Part shown: positions 40,574-51,988 of the stretch, in pieces
How positions within the stretch are numbered: the first letter of the stretch is position 1
Layout of the letters: each line of letters begins with the position of its first letter
Source: Chondrus crispus
Lineage: Eukaryota; Rhodophyta; Florideophyceae; Gigartinales; Gigartinaceae
NCBI RefSeq assembly: GCF_000350225.1
Contig: NW_005179093.1
Span: 39,800-103,799 of the forward strand
Direction: 5' to 3'
Length of the DNA stretch: 64,000 nucleotides
The notes under the pieces: generated by a model
Seen by the model: the letters and a program-made list of their open reading frames with translations, nothing else
Told to the model about the DNA's origin: nothing
Databases searched by the model: none
Made by a program: the position numbers and the translations under genes

Positions 40574-42693
40574 TCAATGCTCGTGAACTCGTGCGGAGTC
40601 TCTTCCTAGGCGGAAGATCAAAAAAACTCCTAATGAAGCTATTAGGATAGAGAAGACGGCGATGACGGCGAAGCTCGACGAACTGTATGTCGGCGGCGCT
40701 ATCATCACATACCAAAAGAGGCTGAGATCCCCGAATAGAAACAGCGGTTCCATCTTGTTTTTCAACAAAGGCAGGCACAACCAAGATGTCACCCACAATA
40801 TCAATATTCCCACAGTGACAAATCGCAGAATTTGAACAATTCGGCGTGGATTCTTCCTCTTCGTCAATCTGACCTCGCTTATCAATGCAAGTAACGGCAC
40901 TAGAGAATGCTGTCTAGTTAAATGATATATTCCCTGCACCGCCGCAGCCCCAAAACAGACTGCACGGCAAGAAGAGAAAATGAGATGAAACAACTCGGTC
41001 AGTATCGCAAATTCTCCCAAGGCAAAAGTCACCGCATGCTTCAACAGTACGGAAGTCGGAAGTGCAGCAAATACTCACTCGCTACATCCGAGACGCGAAT
41101 CGGGCAATTCCTCGCCTCAATAGAATCATTGACGTCAACAAAAACGCTTTCCATCGGGGACACAGTGGACAAATCCTGGAGCAGCTTCAGCAGGGAAATA
41201 ATAAGCGTGACCAGCTCCATCGCAATATACAAGATGGCGGACAAGATCAAAAGATGTCTGTCAATCCTCCCGCCCTTGATGCGCTGACACAGCGAGAGCG
41301 ATCGATACCTCATCTGCACCAGCTCCGCCGGGGTAGAGTCATGCGACTCTTCCATCTGGTGGAGCTCGAACGTCTCGGCCGCGCCACTGTGCTCGCGCCT
41401 ATACCACGGGCTGAGATAGATGCGCAAGTTGGGGTACCAGGTTTTCGTCTTGACGACATACCCGGTCGCGATGCAGGTCATGAGCAAGCTCTCATGGTAC
41501 AGGCTCGACAGGACCGCGGTCGCCCAGGTCAGATACGCGCCGCCGACATCTGCACCGTTGTCGTCGCCGGGCACCTGCACCGTGACGGCGACGAGGGCCA
41601 GGGAGAGTTTGACGGCGAAGATGATGCACAGCCTCGCCAGGACGATGCATGCCAAGCGCAGGGTGAGATGGGATCTGCTGGTCTCCCAGCTGGAGGCGAT
41701 GTTGTACAGAATGTTGGCGAGCGCGACACTGGCCGCACTGGCAAAGACGGCGAATGCGTAACGGGAGGCGGAGTTTCCCAGCGCGGGGCGGGGCTGGGCG
41801 ACGTCGCGGACGCAGAGCTTTGCAGTACCTTCTTCGTCAAGCTCGGCAGAGTCTGGCTCGACGACGACGGACGGGCTGGGAAGCATTTCGCCGGCTGTAG
41901 GCTCCCCGTCGACAGCTGGTTGCGCGGGTTCGGGCCGGGGGCTTTGCTCTTCTACGGAGTCGTCACCGAAGGCCGGCTCCGGATCGGAGGTCGTAACGGG
42001 GTCCTCGGCGGAGATGCCCTGGGGGGAGTTGCCCTGGGGATCGAGGCTCTCGGAGGAGGTTTCCGGGGTGTCGGCGGGGACGCCGCCGGTTTCCCCGGAG
42101 CCGGCAGGGGGGGCGTCGGTTTCTGGCGAGGCCTCGCCTATGAGCCCTGCTTGGGCGCTTGGCTGCAGAACTTGGGTGGAGCAGGTGGGGCAGCCGTCGG
42201 GAGACCCGTCTTCGCTTCCAGAGTCTTCTTCGACTGGAGGGCCATCTTGGCTTGGAGGCCCGTCGCCTGAAGGCCTGATGCCTCCAGGCGGAGGCCCGGG
42301 ACCTGGCGGAGGCCTGGGACTGCGCGAAGGCCGCCCGGGACGGCGCGAAGGCCTGGGACGGCGATCAGGGCCACGGGTTGCGGTGGGGACGATCCCTGGG
42401 CCGGCCCCGGCGGGTGGGGGCTTCGCGGAAGGGCTACTCACGCTTGCGGCGGGAAGGGCAGTTGGCGACGGGGGAGGTGGTGGCGGAGGTGATGGCGGAG
42501 GTGAGGGTGGAGGTGAGGGCGGAGGTGAGGGCGGAGGTGAGGGGGCAGCTGAGGGTGGAGGCGAGGGCGGAGGCGAGGGCGTCGGGGAGGGCGGCGGGGA
42601 GGGCGGCGGGGAGGGCGCGACATTGGGAATATCCGGGACGTAGGACGCGTGGGCGACGGCGAGGAGGGCCAGGGCGGCGATGGCGAAGCGCAT
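40574..42693 (-). CDS. Multi-pass membrane protein with proline-rich ectodomain (spliced)
   Basis: Exon 1 (42693-41079) begins with a signal peptide, MRFAIAALALLAVAHAS. A PPSPPPS-type hydroxyproline-rich repeat and about 200 further Pro/Ser/Glu-rich residues follow, then four hydrophobic spans (for example FAVFASAASVALANILY). The plain frame stops at 41041. A GTGAGT donor (41078) and a GGGAG acceptor (41014) define a 65-nt intron whose removal joins the phases exactly (SDVA to KFAILTEL). It adds three or four more spans (exon 2, 41013-40574; for example VTVGILILWVTSWLCLPLL). The predicted 684-aa product has seven or eight membrane segments and a long extracellular N-terminus, a receptor-like topology. 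No family recognised. Confidence 0.65.
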
Positions 42694-44161
42694 AGCGGAC
42701 GAAGAGTCGGGGCGTGTGCGAGGCGGGAATTGGGAGGCGCGGGCCGGGGAGGGGCCATGGCTGCGCGACAGATGAAGTATGCATTGCTCCTAGGAGCAGT
42801 GAGGCGGAGCGTGTTGCATTGCAAGGGCGGGCAGCGGGAATGGAGGAGCTCGGCGGGTGGGGCGCGGTGCCGACGTGGATGCGCGCGCAGGGGTTTCGTT
42901 GAGCGCGGCATTGCTACACATGGCGCAGGCGAGGCGGGCAGGGTGTGCGGCGGCCAATGACGGCGGAGGGTTGCGGGGCGGTTTACACGCGCCGGCGGAG
43001 GAGGGGCGGCCACATTATGGGCACGCGCGTGAAGTGGAGAGAGAGCGCTGCTCCTACAACTTGTATGGGGGCGTCATTTTGGCGCGCGCCGGGCGCACGG
43101 GATCCCGACGGGATGGAGTACTTGGCGTAATATTAATGGTGCATGGCGGGCTTGCGCCGGCCGCCATCCGGGCGGTTCCCTCTGTCAACCCGTCTCCCGT
43201 GGGGGAGAGCGGCGGCCTGCGGTGACTTTATGTGCTGATACGTCGTACCCTATGTGGCTGTGCCTTATCTACTGTGTTGTCCTATCTGGATGGAACGGAG
43301 GGTGGAGGGAGGATGGAGGGCCTGGAGGGGCCCTGTAGGGTGGCCTGGAGCCCCTCCAGGGCTAAGACGGCGCAGTAGATAAGGGCGTGCCTTTAGGGCA
43401 CGTCAGACACGCACGTATTAACGCCTCCTTCAGAGCTCGCCTCGGTGTTCTTTGCATCACAAGCCGAGGAGCGGTCCGGGTTCGCCGGCGGCGAATGGGC
43501 GCGGGACAACTCACGCGGCTCTTGTCATATGCCCCTGTGATACCCTGTGACAAAGATAAAGAAGAGGACGTGTACAGTGCGAGAAACTGAAATAAATTCA
43601 CTCATCGACAGCAACAAAAATGCCACTTCCTGAAAGTACGTCCCCTCGTGTGCCGTTGTGTGCCCCGCACGGAGAAGCCCGCTTTTCAAACGCCCGACAT
43701 TCGTGAGAGGCATGGATGGGCAGCGAGTCGTGGCCAGCCGCATTTACAGTTTGAGGCATCTTCTCGTTTGTATGCCCCGTTGAGCGGCCGCAGATGGAGC
43801 CGCTCTGAGCCGCTCCATGCCTGCTTGGCATCGCAGGCAGTTGCAACTGCTCACCAAGCTGCTCTACCAAATTGCTCACCAAGCTGCTCACCAAACTGCT
43901 CATCGACTCGAAGAGATACACTCCCGTCGCAAAACACCTTCCCCCACTGTTATTCCATCTTCGCATGCAGGACGAAGGGCAAACCCTTACTGTATCCTAA
44001 AAAGGTACACCGTACTGCGCACTGTGTATCACTGCATATACAGTAGGCTCTCTTTAAAAGAATGACCCGCAAAAGAATATTCTTTTAGCATACAAGAATA
44101 CGACATTGCGAACAACGAAGCTTACACCTGCCATTTTCGGTCATCCCAGCCATGTACTGTA
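42694..44161. other. Gene-poor region, small 15-bp tandem repeats
   Basis: Upstream GC-rich DNA of the membrane-protein gene, then mixed sequence. Near 43850-43905 a CTGCTCACCAA(G/A) motif repeats about four times. No supported gene. Confidence 0.4.
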
Positions 44162-45102
44162 CAGTGCAATCGCGATAATTGGGACTGTACGGTGGATTGA
44201 TTTCTGTCCCAATTATCACGACGTCCCAATTTTCGAGAGCTCGCCTGAACACGTGTAACGACACGTGTGCCCCTCGCAGGTTCATTTATTGATTCACGCA
44301 TCCAACGTTGACTGTTTCGCAGCACAAGTAGATCAACGACTGACATAGCCGGTGAATGCGAGATTTGGCGTTCATCTCGAGGAAGGCTGGTCACCCCGAA
44401 ATGATCCCTCCTGCTACAGGGACGCCGAACAACCTATGGGATACTGGGAGAAAACCGAATAATCATATCATTTGCTTCACTACTTGACCTTTCTAGTAGG
44501 CATGGTCGATTTGCACAGTGATTATGTGTTCTCCGCTGTGCCCTTACTGTACCTGTGGAGCGCGAAGCACCTCCACAATTATTAATCAATTACTGAGAAC
44601 AAGGATCATTACATTAAAGATTGACGAACATATAATATTGTCCGTAATCTGTTGACAGCGCTGTAAATTCTGAAAATAGATACTTACTGCTGCGACTGTC
44701 AATGACCACGGCTTGGACAGCATACAACAATGCGCTTGATTGAATTCTCTTCCCGCCCATTTTCAAAACTCAAGGCACAAAACCCGGCCAATCCGTTTCA
44801 CCATAAAACCCATATATGCCTGACGAGGAAGCGGAGTAAATGCGCGTCAGTTGCATATCACAGGAACTAAAAGGATCACTGTAGTGGAGGCCGACCTCGG
44901 CAGTTAGTGATGATTTATGAGGTTATGCCGTAAATGCGACGCCATTTCATTCATTTTGGTCTGAAAGCATGATTTTGTAGATAGTGTGTATTCCACTGGG
45001 CACATCATCTATGATGCGGTGGACTGTGAACACTCTCAAGACCTACTGTACAGCCTCAGACAGTCACACAAACAAATCAATTGACCCGTATCTGGAAATT
45101 TT

Positions 45103-47052
45103 TTATTCAAAATCAGGGATCTGCAAATCATATTGCGTAAAACGAAAGCGATGATTCACAAGTTGCCTGCGCTTCTCTCTGTACCTCTGCAGGACCCTTC
45201 TCCTTTTATCAATTGCAGTTTCTGCAATCTGGTGCATGCGATTACGCATGCGAGTAAACCTCTCGTGGTCGGGAGCGCGAAGAGACTGCCACTTAATGTG
45301 ACAATTGGTTAACGCAACACCGAGACGAAAATAGTGGTCATAGATAGCCTCTCCCAACCTCCACTTTCGTGACAAGAGGATCTAAAGCCCACAAAGTCTC
45401 CCGAAAAAATTCTCTACGAAAATCCGGTCACTCGACAGCTTGCGGTTGTATCTCTCATTGCTGAGAGAAAGGCTTCCATTTCTCGGAATCTTCAGGGGGG
45501 TCACTCCTCGCAAAAACTGGGCCACGCCCTGGTAGCCCTTGTCCATGAGTGCAGCCCACATCTGAGGGTGCTCGACACTCAGCGTTCCTATGTCTTCCAC
45601 ATCTTTCTCAGAACCAATTTTGGCCAACTGTGGCAAATGCCAGTCACGATTGCGCTGTAGAATCTCAAAATCGGAAATTGACCCCGGGTAGTGGGCGGTC
45701 ATGCCGAGAGCCAAACCGTTTGGCAGTACGGAAACCTCAACTTTGAATCCGTATAATTTGTGTTTGCCCCTAAAATATCTCTTGCCTTCTTCGAGGCTAC
45801 AGCTGGGTCTGAATGCCTGTTGGAACGTCACGTCCGTGGCGTATCGAGCCTCCGGAAAAGACTTGAACATCTGCTGCGAATCGCGGAGATCGGACATTTT
45901 GTTGAGGTCCCCGACCTTGTCTACCAAGCAGTCAAACAAATATTGAGAAATTAAAGAAACAAACCGTGTGACCAAGCGCTCGAACTGTGGGATAACTCCT
46001 GTCCTCCCTGGGTTGGGTGAGAGGCGGAGGCTTTAGCGAGGGAGCACGCGGCGCGGACGCGACGCGCCAATTGAACCGATCGGACGAGCTCGCGAAAAGG
46101 GAGTGGCTCACTGGCCGGTTACGCGCAGTCCCCCCGTGGTGCGTGAACAGGAGCGACCGGTAACGGGTTAGAAGCCAGCGCGCGCGACAGACAACCGAAA
46201 ACGGACGTACGTAGGCGCAAAAGGGACGGGGGCGAGCTTGCCCCAGTTTACCGGTAGGGACGGGTGTCAGGTCTTAACCCCGCAGAGGGACGCCTCGGAC
46301 ACCTGTCCTAGTACAGTAGTACAGCACCTGCCGCCTAGTGCGTGCCAGGTACTGTACACAATTAAAAAGCTAGCGCCATAATTACTACTACCGCACGGAC
46401 GCTGCTACTACACGTGTGCATTACTGCACACGCGTGTTGCTTACAAACTACCGCACGGACGACACGTGTGCTAACGCGCACACGTAACACGCGTAGACTA
46501 CCGCACGGACGACACGTGTGCTACTGTACACGTGCGCCACGCCACGGCCGGTTGGTCAACGCGCGCGCTCCCTACACGTGGGCACACCCGCCCACGTGTG
46601 CACCGTGCACGGCCGCACGGTTAATAACCTCCCCGCGCGCTCGCCGGTCGTTATACTACACGAACGTCGGCTCTTTCATGTCGAAGACACGGGCCAACAT
46701 ATCCCATTGTCCTCCGTGCTTCAACAGGGTCATTGTGTTGAATAGAGCGTCCTTGCCAGATACTTTGGACCTCTGTCCTCGGCCGATATTGTATGTCTGG
46801 TTGACATATTCAGAAACGTGGTTCCACAGGAGTTCGAAGTTGCGAAGCAAAAAATTGGTCATATTCCTGATGGCCTCTGCGCCACCTTCGTTGTAGAATG
46901 TGTCGAACAGTAGGCAGAGGGAATCGGCGTCGTCATCGGAACTCATTGAGTTTCGATGCGGACTGAATTGCGCAATTTCGTTGTCGCCCTCCATAGCCGT
47001 GTCAGCTAGGAGCTGGAATGCCGCGGCGGCGTGGTTGGGAGGAAGTGAGGCC
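45103..47052 (-). pseudogene. Harbinger/DDE_Tnp_4-type transposase split by a solo LTR
   Basis: The N-terminal part (47052-46666) starts MASLPPNHAAAAFQ and holds the helix-rich region with GRGQRSKVSGKDALFN and LKHGGQWDMLARVF. The LTR then intervenes. The frame resumes without change at 45985 with FERLVTRFVSLISQYL and the catalytic core ARYATDVTFQ, HYPGSISDFEIL, MDKGYQG, ENFFGRLCGL. One TAG (45381-45379) separates the core from an in-frame C-terminal tail (WRLGEAIYDHYFRLGVALTN) ending at 45103. D, D and E positions fit DDE_Tnp_4. The family is inferred from motifs; element termini were not found. Confidence 0.78.
45986..46660 (-). repeat. Solo LTR of the Ty3 chromovirus family
   Basis: 675 bp, TGTGGGATAAC ... 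GTTATACTACA, flanked by the target duplication CGAAC (45981-45985, 46661-46665). Strongly similar to 9750-10357 in the same orientation. The Harbinger-like frame reads through the joined flanks, which proves a single clean insertion. Confidence 0.93.
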
Positions 47053-47426
47053 ATAATGGGGAGGGATTTGGAGTTAAGAGATGGAAGGGGATCGTAGTGG
47101 TGTGGTGAGGACAGCTTGGATGGAGAATATACTGTATATGACGAGTGGGGGGTCGGTGCTTGGTTAGAGGAGACCCTCCAACTGCACAAAAGCGCGGTCT
47201 TTTCGCGAGGACGCCGTAGTAATTTCCAATTTCTGCATCGTTGGCATGTTTTTGGTACGTGCATTTTCTCTGTGATATTTTGATATCAGCGGTTGAGTTA
47301 AAATATACGGGCCATGGCCGTGATTTGGAAATCTCTGCTCACTCACGTTGCCATTACTGTATTCTCTAGTTGTTCTACGCATAGGATTGGCTCTTTGGCC
47401 TGTGCCCGCGTCTTTGCAACTTTTCT

Positions 47427-49152
47427 CTATTGTCTTTGGCGTCTCACCTCCCCTTGTAGAGCGGAGACAGAGCTTCGAATCGCGTCAATGACGTTATACG
47501 CGTCGCATAAACGCTTGCAAATGACAACGGACTGTAATTGCTCCTTGATTGATGGAAGAGGCGTCACTTCACCAACGTCAATCTCGATGTCCTCTGAATC
47601 ATTTACAATTGACTGGATTATAATCTGGTCCACAAGTTGCTCGTCAGACACTCCCGCAATGCAGTCATCCTCACCGATAGGGTTGAGCAGATCTTCAATG
47701 TCCATTCGAACCGAAGGTGGAACCAGCTGCGCAACAGCGTTCTGAAACTCCGTTGCCTCATCCTGTAAGTCGCTTTCGTTGATTTCTGCAATTGGGCCGA
47801 TAGGCCCAGTGTGTCGCCGGCAATTGGCGATAATGCCAGCATCCATTGCTCTCCAAATTCGGTTGAATGAGAGCATGGCACTTAGGATATCAACTTTGTA
47901 AATGTTGGATATGGTTTCTGCTTCCGCTAAATCCAACGCCCGATCCATCTGGTACTTCCTATACTGTACTTTCATTGACGCTATAATTCCGGCGTCACAT
48001 GGTTGTAATTTCGGCGTTGTACTAGGGGGAAGGAAGCACAGCTCAATATTCTGTAGCGCAGGTGCAGTCTCTAAAGTGCCGTGAGCGCTGCAGTTGTCAA
48101 CAAGCAAAAGAATCTTTCGACCTTGCGAAGTGAAGTGTGCATCGAGCCGTTTCAGCCACTCGTAGAAAACTTCTGACGTCATCCAGGCCCTCTTATTGGC
48201 ATGGTATTCAAGCCCATCATCCTGTCCAGACTTTTTTTAATGGTCTCGGTCGCAAGGCGGTTCCAATGAACATAAGTTCAACCTTTTCTGAACCATCCGC
48301 GCTTGCGCACACTAACACTGTGATGCGGTCCTTTGCCTTTTTGCGACCAGGGGGGCGTTGCATGGCAACCGTGCGGTCGGGGGCAAGCTTGTAGAAGAGG
48401 CCGCACTCATCAGCATTGAAAACATTTCTCCGATCGTACCGTCTTATCTTCTCCTTCAGTCCCGGAAGAGCATCGTCGACCGCACCCAAATCCGCATCAC
48501 CGCCCTCTCCATGCGTCTTGAAGGAACGCAGACTCCAACGACGTTTGAAGTTTGCCACCCACCCGGCGCTGAAGTTTAGCTTCGTTCTCTCGCTTGGCTG
48601 CAGCGTTGCATTACACAGGTCTTGGAGCTTCTTGGCCTTTGCAATTATTTAAGGACCGTTAATCATCTTTCGCAAGGATGCTTGATCACAAATCCAGGAG
48701 AAGAGTGCCCGCTCAAGTTCCGGTTTTGCACCTCGCTTCATTCGAATTGATTTGCTCACCCTTAGTTGAGGTTCCCGAGTGGTGATTTTTCTTGCTTGTT
48801 TGAGGACGCGAGCAACCGTTGACTTGCCCGGGGTCGTGCAGAGGCAAAATGTTTCCTGCCACCACAGCGCCATGACACGACATGTCGCACTCTCATGACT
48901 CTCACTGCGGCGGAGAACTTCGTTAAGCAAGGAGCGCTTTTGCACTTCGTGAAGCGTGGCGTACTTCATAGCACTGCAGCTTTCAGGACAGTTCAGTATC
49001 TGGATGAGCTGAGATTCGCGGAGAGGAGAGGGAATCGAGCAACAAGTCAGATCTAAACGTTCAAGTCTGCTGCCGTGCTGTGCTCTTTGATTTTGCTGAA
49101 CATTGAAGAACCCCCTCCAGAGGGTCCATGGAATCCAAAACATCAGTCCCAA
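47427..49152 (-). pseudogene. Tigger/pogo-like (DDE_1) transposase, frameshifted
   Basis: The N-terminal frame (49152-48649) includes the second HTH, CENP-B-like (PGKSTVARVLKQARKITTRE; GAKPELERALFSWI). The core frame 48558-48217 has NVFNADECGLFYKL (first Asp), GRKKAKDRITVLVCASADGS and ELMFIGTALRPRPL. An A7 run (48232-48238 region) shifts the frame. The last frame, from about 48230 to 47427, has EYHANKRAW, ILLLVDNCSAH (second Asp) and LQPCDAGIIASMK (third acidic residue). The breaks at 48650-48560 and 48235 make it non-functional. Confidence 0.82.
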
Positions 49153-49860
49153 TTATCAAATTTGGGACAACCGTAGAATTTGATTAAATTTTGAAGGGAA
49201 CGAGGACGGTGGACTGATTTCTGTCCCGTTTATCACGACGTCCCAATTATCGAGGTCCCAATTATCGCGACTGCACTATACACGAAAAAGAACCGATATA
49301 AGAATATTAAACTCGAGCAGTTTCAAAGTTGCTGCTGCAACGCGAGTTGGTGTTAGTTGTGTTGCTCTCGGCCCTTTGCGGGTGCTGTAGGGACGTTTGA
49401 GATCGCAGAAGATCGATGGGATGGATGACGCGAATTACTACATTCTTTGGCAGTACAGTACACCGGAGGCGCAATAGAAACATGATAACGTCCCCAAACA
49501 TAGTAATAAACCACTTACAGTATTAGAATACAGCCCTCTGAATCCGATTGTATTCTTATACCGGGGATTACTGTACTACGCTACCTTCGGTGCATCAAAA
49601 GAGATCTCTCAGCTGCCAAAGTGCAAACGCAGAAGCAGACGAGAATTGATTCCTTCTTTTCAGGGGCCAGTAACCTTGCTGGACAAGCGTCATAACTGCC
49701 GCCATAGGAATATTCTCTTTACGTGAATAGCAATGTCCTTTCCCGTCCTCATTCTTATAAAGAGAGATTACTGTATACGTATTGTACCAAGGGGTACTGT
49801 GCCCTTGCCGACGGGCACCGCTGCCTTTTTATCCACCAACACGTTGTGCAAAGTCAGTTG

Positions 49861-49931
49861 CGCGCAGTGCCTCTCAAGTGCAGGTCATGTGACCTGCACT
49901 TGAGGCACTGCACGCCATATGTGAACATATG
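49861..49931. repeat. Double hairpin
   Basis: Arms of about 26 bp around TG (49888-49889), perfect for 15 bp, then a 2-nt indel and a further near-match. A second hairpin with 7-bp arms, 49916-49922/49925-49931, abuts it. Confidence 0.82.
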
Positions 49932-50055
49932 ACCTCACCAGATCACAGCAATGCAACTGTGCTGCATGCGGTCATTTTTCAACCCCCTCTGCTGCCCTTC
50001 CATTTGCTTGACAACAACGCCAAACTTGCCCTTCGATGCCCCGTTTTTATTGCAA

Positions 50056-50130
50056 ATGACGTCTGCCCCGCGGCAAACCGCATCCTGGGATGATCCTGGG
50101 ATGCGGTTGTTGCCGCGGGGCAGACGTCAT
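50056..50130. repeat. Single long hairpin
   Basis: Arms of about 36 bp (ATGACGTCTGCCCCGCGGCA outward end, mirrored at 50111-50130) with two mismatches and a 2-nt indel, centred near 50092. Confidence 0.85.
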
Positions 50131-50420
50131 GGTGGGACCACCAACAACTCTCCCTTCTTCCCATCTCCATTCTTCTCACCTTATTCACCGAAAGTCTCCT
50201 GAAAAATCGTTGTGGACAACGTTTCAAGCCTTGTTTCTTTCTTGCCTTGAACCAAAGAATACACGATTCATACCCTCTATGAATCCCACTCACACACTCT
50301 AAAATGATTATAACGACTTCGTTTCTCACACCCTTTAAAAAGCCCCTCTCTCAATCTCTCTCGATGCTTGTTAAACACGTTGGCGTACACGAATACAATA
50401 GTAGAATGCAATCGTGTCCA

Positions 50421-50526
50421 AAAAGATGCGTTAATGAGTCTCAAGTTGAGACTCATTAACGCATCATTTTGTCGAAAAGGGACAGAACTAGTTGAGACTC
50501 TCAACTAGTTCTGTCCCTTTTCGACA
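50421..50526. repeat. Double hairpin
   Basis: Hairpin 1 has a 20-bp perfect arm pair around G50445, extended to 26 with one mismatch. Hairpin 2 has 27-bp arms 50470-50496/50500-50526 around ACT. The first arm pair ends where the second begins. Confidence 0.9.
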
Positions 50527-51843
50527 CCATGGGATTAGCCCATATTGAGTGCCTTGTTCCCCGGTAGGGGGCCCTGCGCCGCTGCTCTTCCACTGCCTTC
50601 CACTCAATATAGTATCCGCCTTGCGCCCGCGTCTCATGTTTTCCGCCTGTCCTGACATGCATCACAGACAAATTCAATTCGTCACTGTGACGTTGTTTCT
50701 TTTCTTCGGAAAACAAAAAACCCTGCACTGTTGATCCTCCCTTGAAGCGTCTCGAGACAATATGAATTCTTCTTCTCACACTACTGTACCCTCCCTGTTG
50801 TCATGCAGTATTTACTTCCCTCCACCTTAAACTAGGAACTCATTTACTACACATCCGTGTTTGAGTTGCTCTTCTTTCAATGGAATTCTAGGTTGTACAT
50901 TAACGTTGTCCGCGTTCAGAAAATCCGAGCAAACTCGCCGCCAAGACACGCGTTTTCGTGACTTTACGGACAACGTTATTGTACGAAGGAGTCAAAAAGT
51001 ATTCTCGTCCTTGATGTTAGAGCATAACCGAGACGATTGGCTCAGAAGAGGACTTGTAGGTTAACAATCCGCAAGAGGAGAGCAAGACATGTCTCAGAGT
51101 AAGAAAATGAGCACAAGTGGGATGTAGATATATCCTACATGTACACTAGCAGCCGTCTCAAAGAAGAACGCAGATATCAACTCGGAAGACTGGGGGCGCG
51201 GGAAAACTGAGCTTTGAACCGCTTGGAAGTGAAATACCCTGGGTCCATTCTACTGGACCCTTGAGGTTGTTCCAGTAATGCTGAAGAGTGAATCAGCATA
51301 GCAAGTTTCCCGTGATGTCATACTTTTGCGATCATGCTCGGAAGAGAGTGTGGCATACGATTGTAATGGAGACCGGTGTCATTGATACATGTAGTTTGGT
51401 TCGATGTTGAATGCGTTATATCCCGCTAACCCATGTACCGTACATGGGAGGTAATAGCAGAGTTCTCGCTAAAAACAATTATTGATGGAAAGGCAGGTAT
51501 GCTGAGGGTGGTTCGAGCTTTCTGCTTGAATAACGCGGACGAAGAATGAGGGTCTTCGCGGAGACGAGGGCATTGTCTAATAGATACCAACTCCATTTAG
51601 GGAACTGCTGATGAAAGCCCAGTATCTCGCACAATGAAGCCACTGAGGAGAGCAGTACTGATTCAAAAGAAATCAGCGATGACTAAATGCAGTACTAACG
51701 GAATGCAAATGTTTGTTTTTACGTTAAAACAGTTTTCAGAAGCTTAAACAGGGTCATTTGTGCTGGACAAGCAAACATGGAGTTCGACTTTTAAGGTGGC
51801 ACCTCGTTGAGATACTCACTGTATTGTGCATATGGTTTTCTCC

Positions 51844-51988
51844 AAACTACAGCTGTGATATTACTACCTAATACTATTAGGTAGTAATATCACAGCTGTA
51901 GTTTCGTGCGTCCTCCCAATATCATATTGGGAGGACGCACGAAACACGGTCTTGATTCTTTTGAAAAGGAATCAAGATCGCGTTTCGT
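51844..51988. repeat. Triple hairpin chain
   Basis: Hairpin 1 has perfect 29-bp arms 51844-51872/51876-51904. Hairpin 2 has perfect 22-bp arms 51901-51922/51924-51945, overlapping hairpin 1 by GTTT. Hairpin 3 (about 51938-51962/51963-51988) has a few mismatches. Confidence 0.9.

Larger units (their letters stand above)
44162..49278 (-). mobile_element. Tigger/pogo-like transposon with nested Harbinger-like element
   Basis: The left end CAGTGCAATCGCGATAATTGG (44162) and right end (complement of 49278 leftwards: TAGTGCAGTCGCGATAATTG) are inverted repeats flanked by TA (44160-44161 and 49279-49280), the pogo/Tc1 target. The transposase pseudogene lies at 49152-47427, and a Harbinger-like gene occupies about 45103-47052. 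A block GATTTCTGTCCC, then ATCACGACGTCCCAAT, is found at both ends in the same orientation (about 44199 and 49219). The left end might therefore be a separate short derivative of the family. Confidence 0.6.

Noticed and set aside
41062-42270. 402-aa plus-strand ORF opposite the membrane-protein gene
   Set aside because: It is the antisense shadow of the proline-rich, GC-biased gene. The minus strand has a signal peptide, membrane spans and a splice solution.
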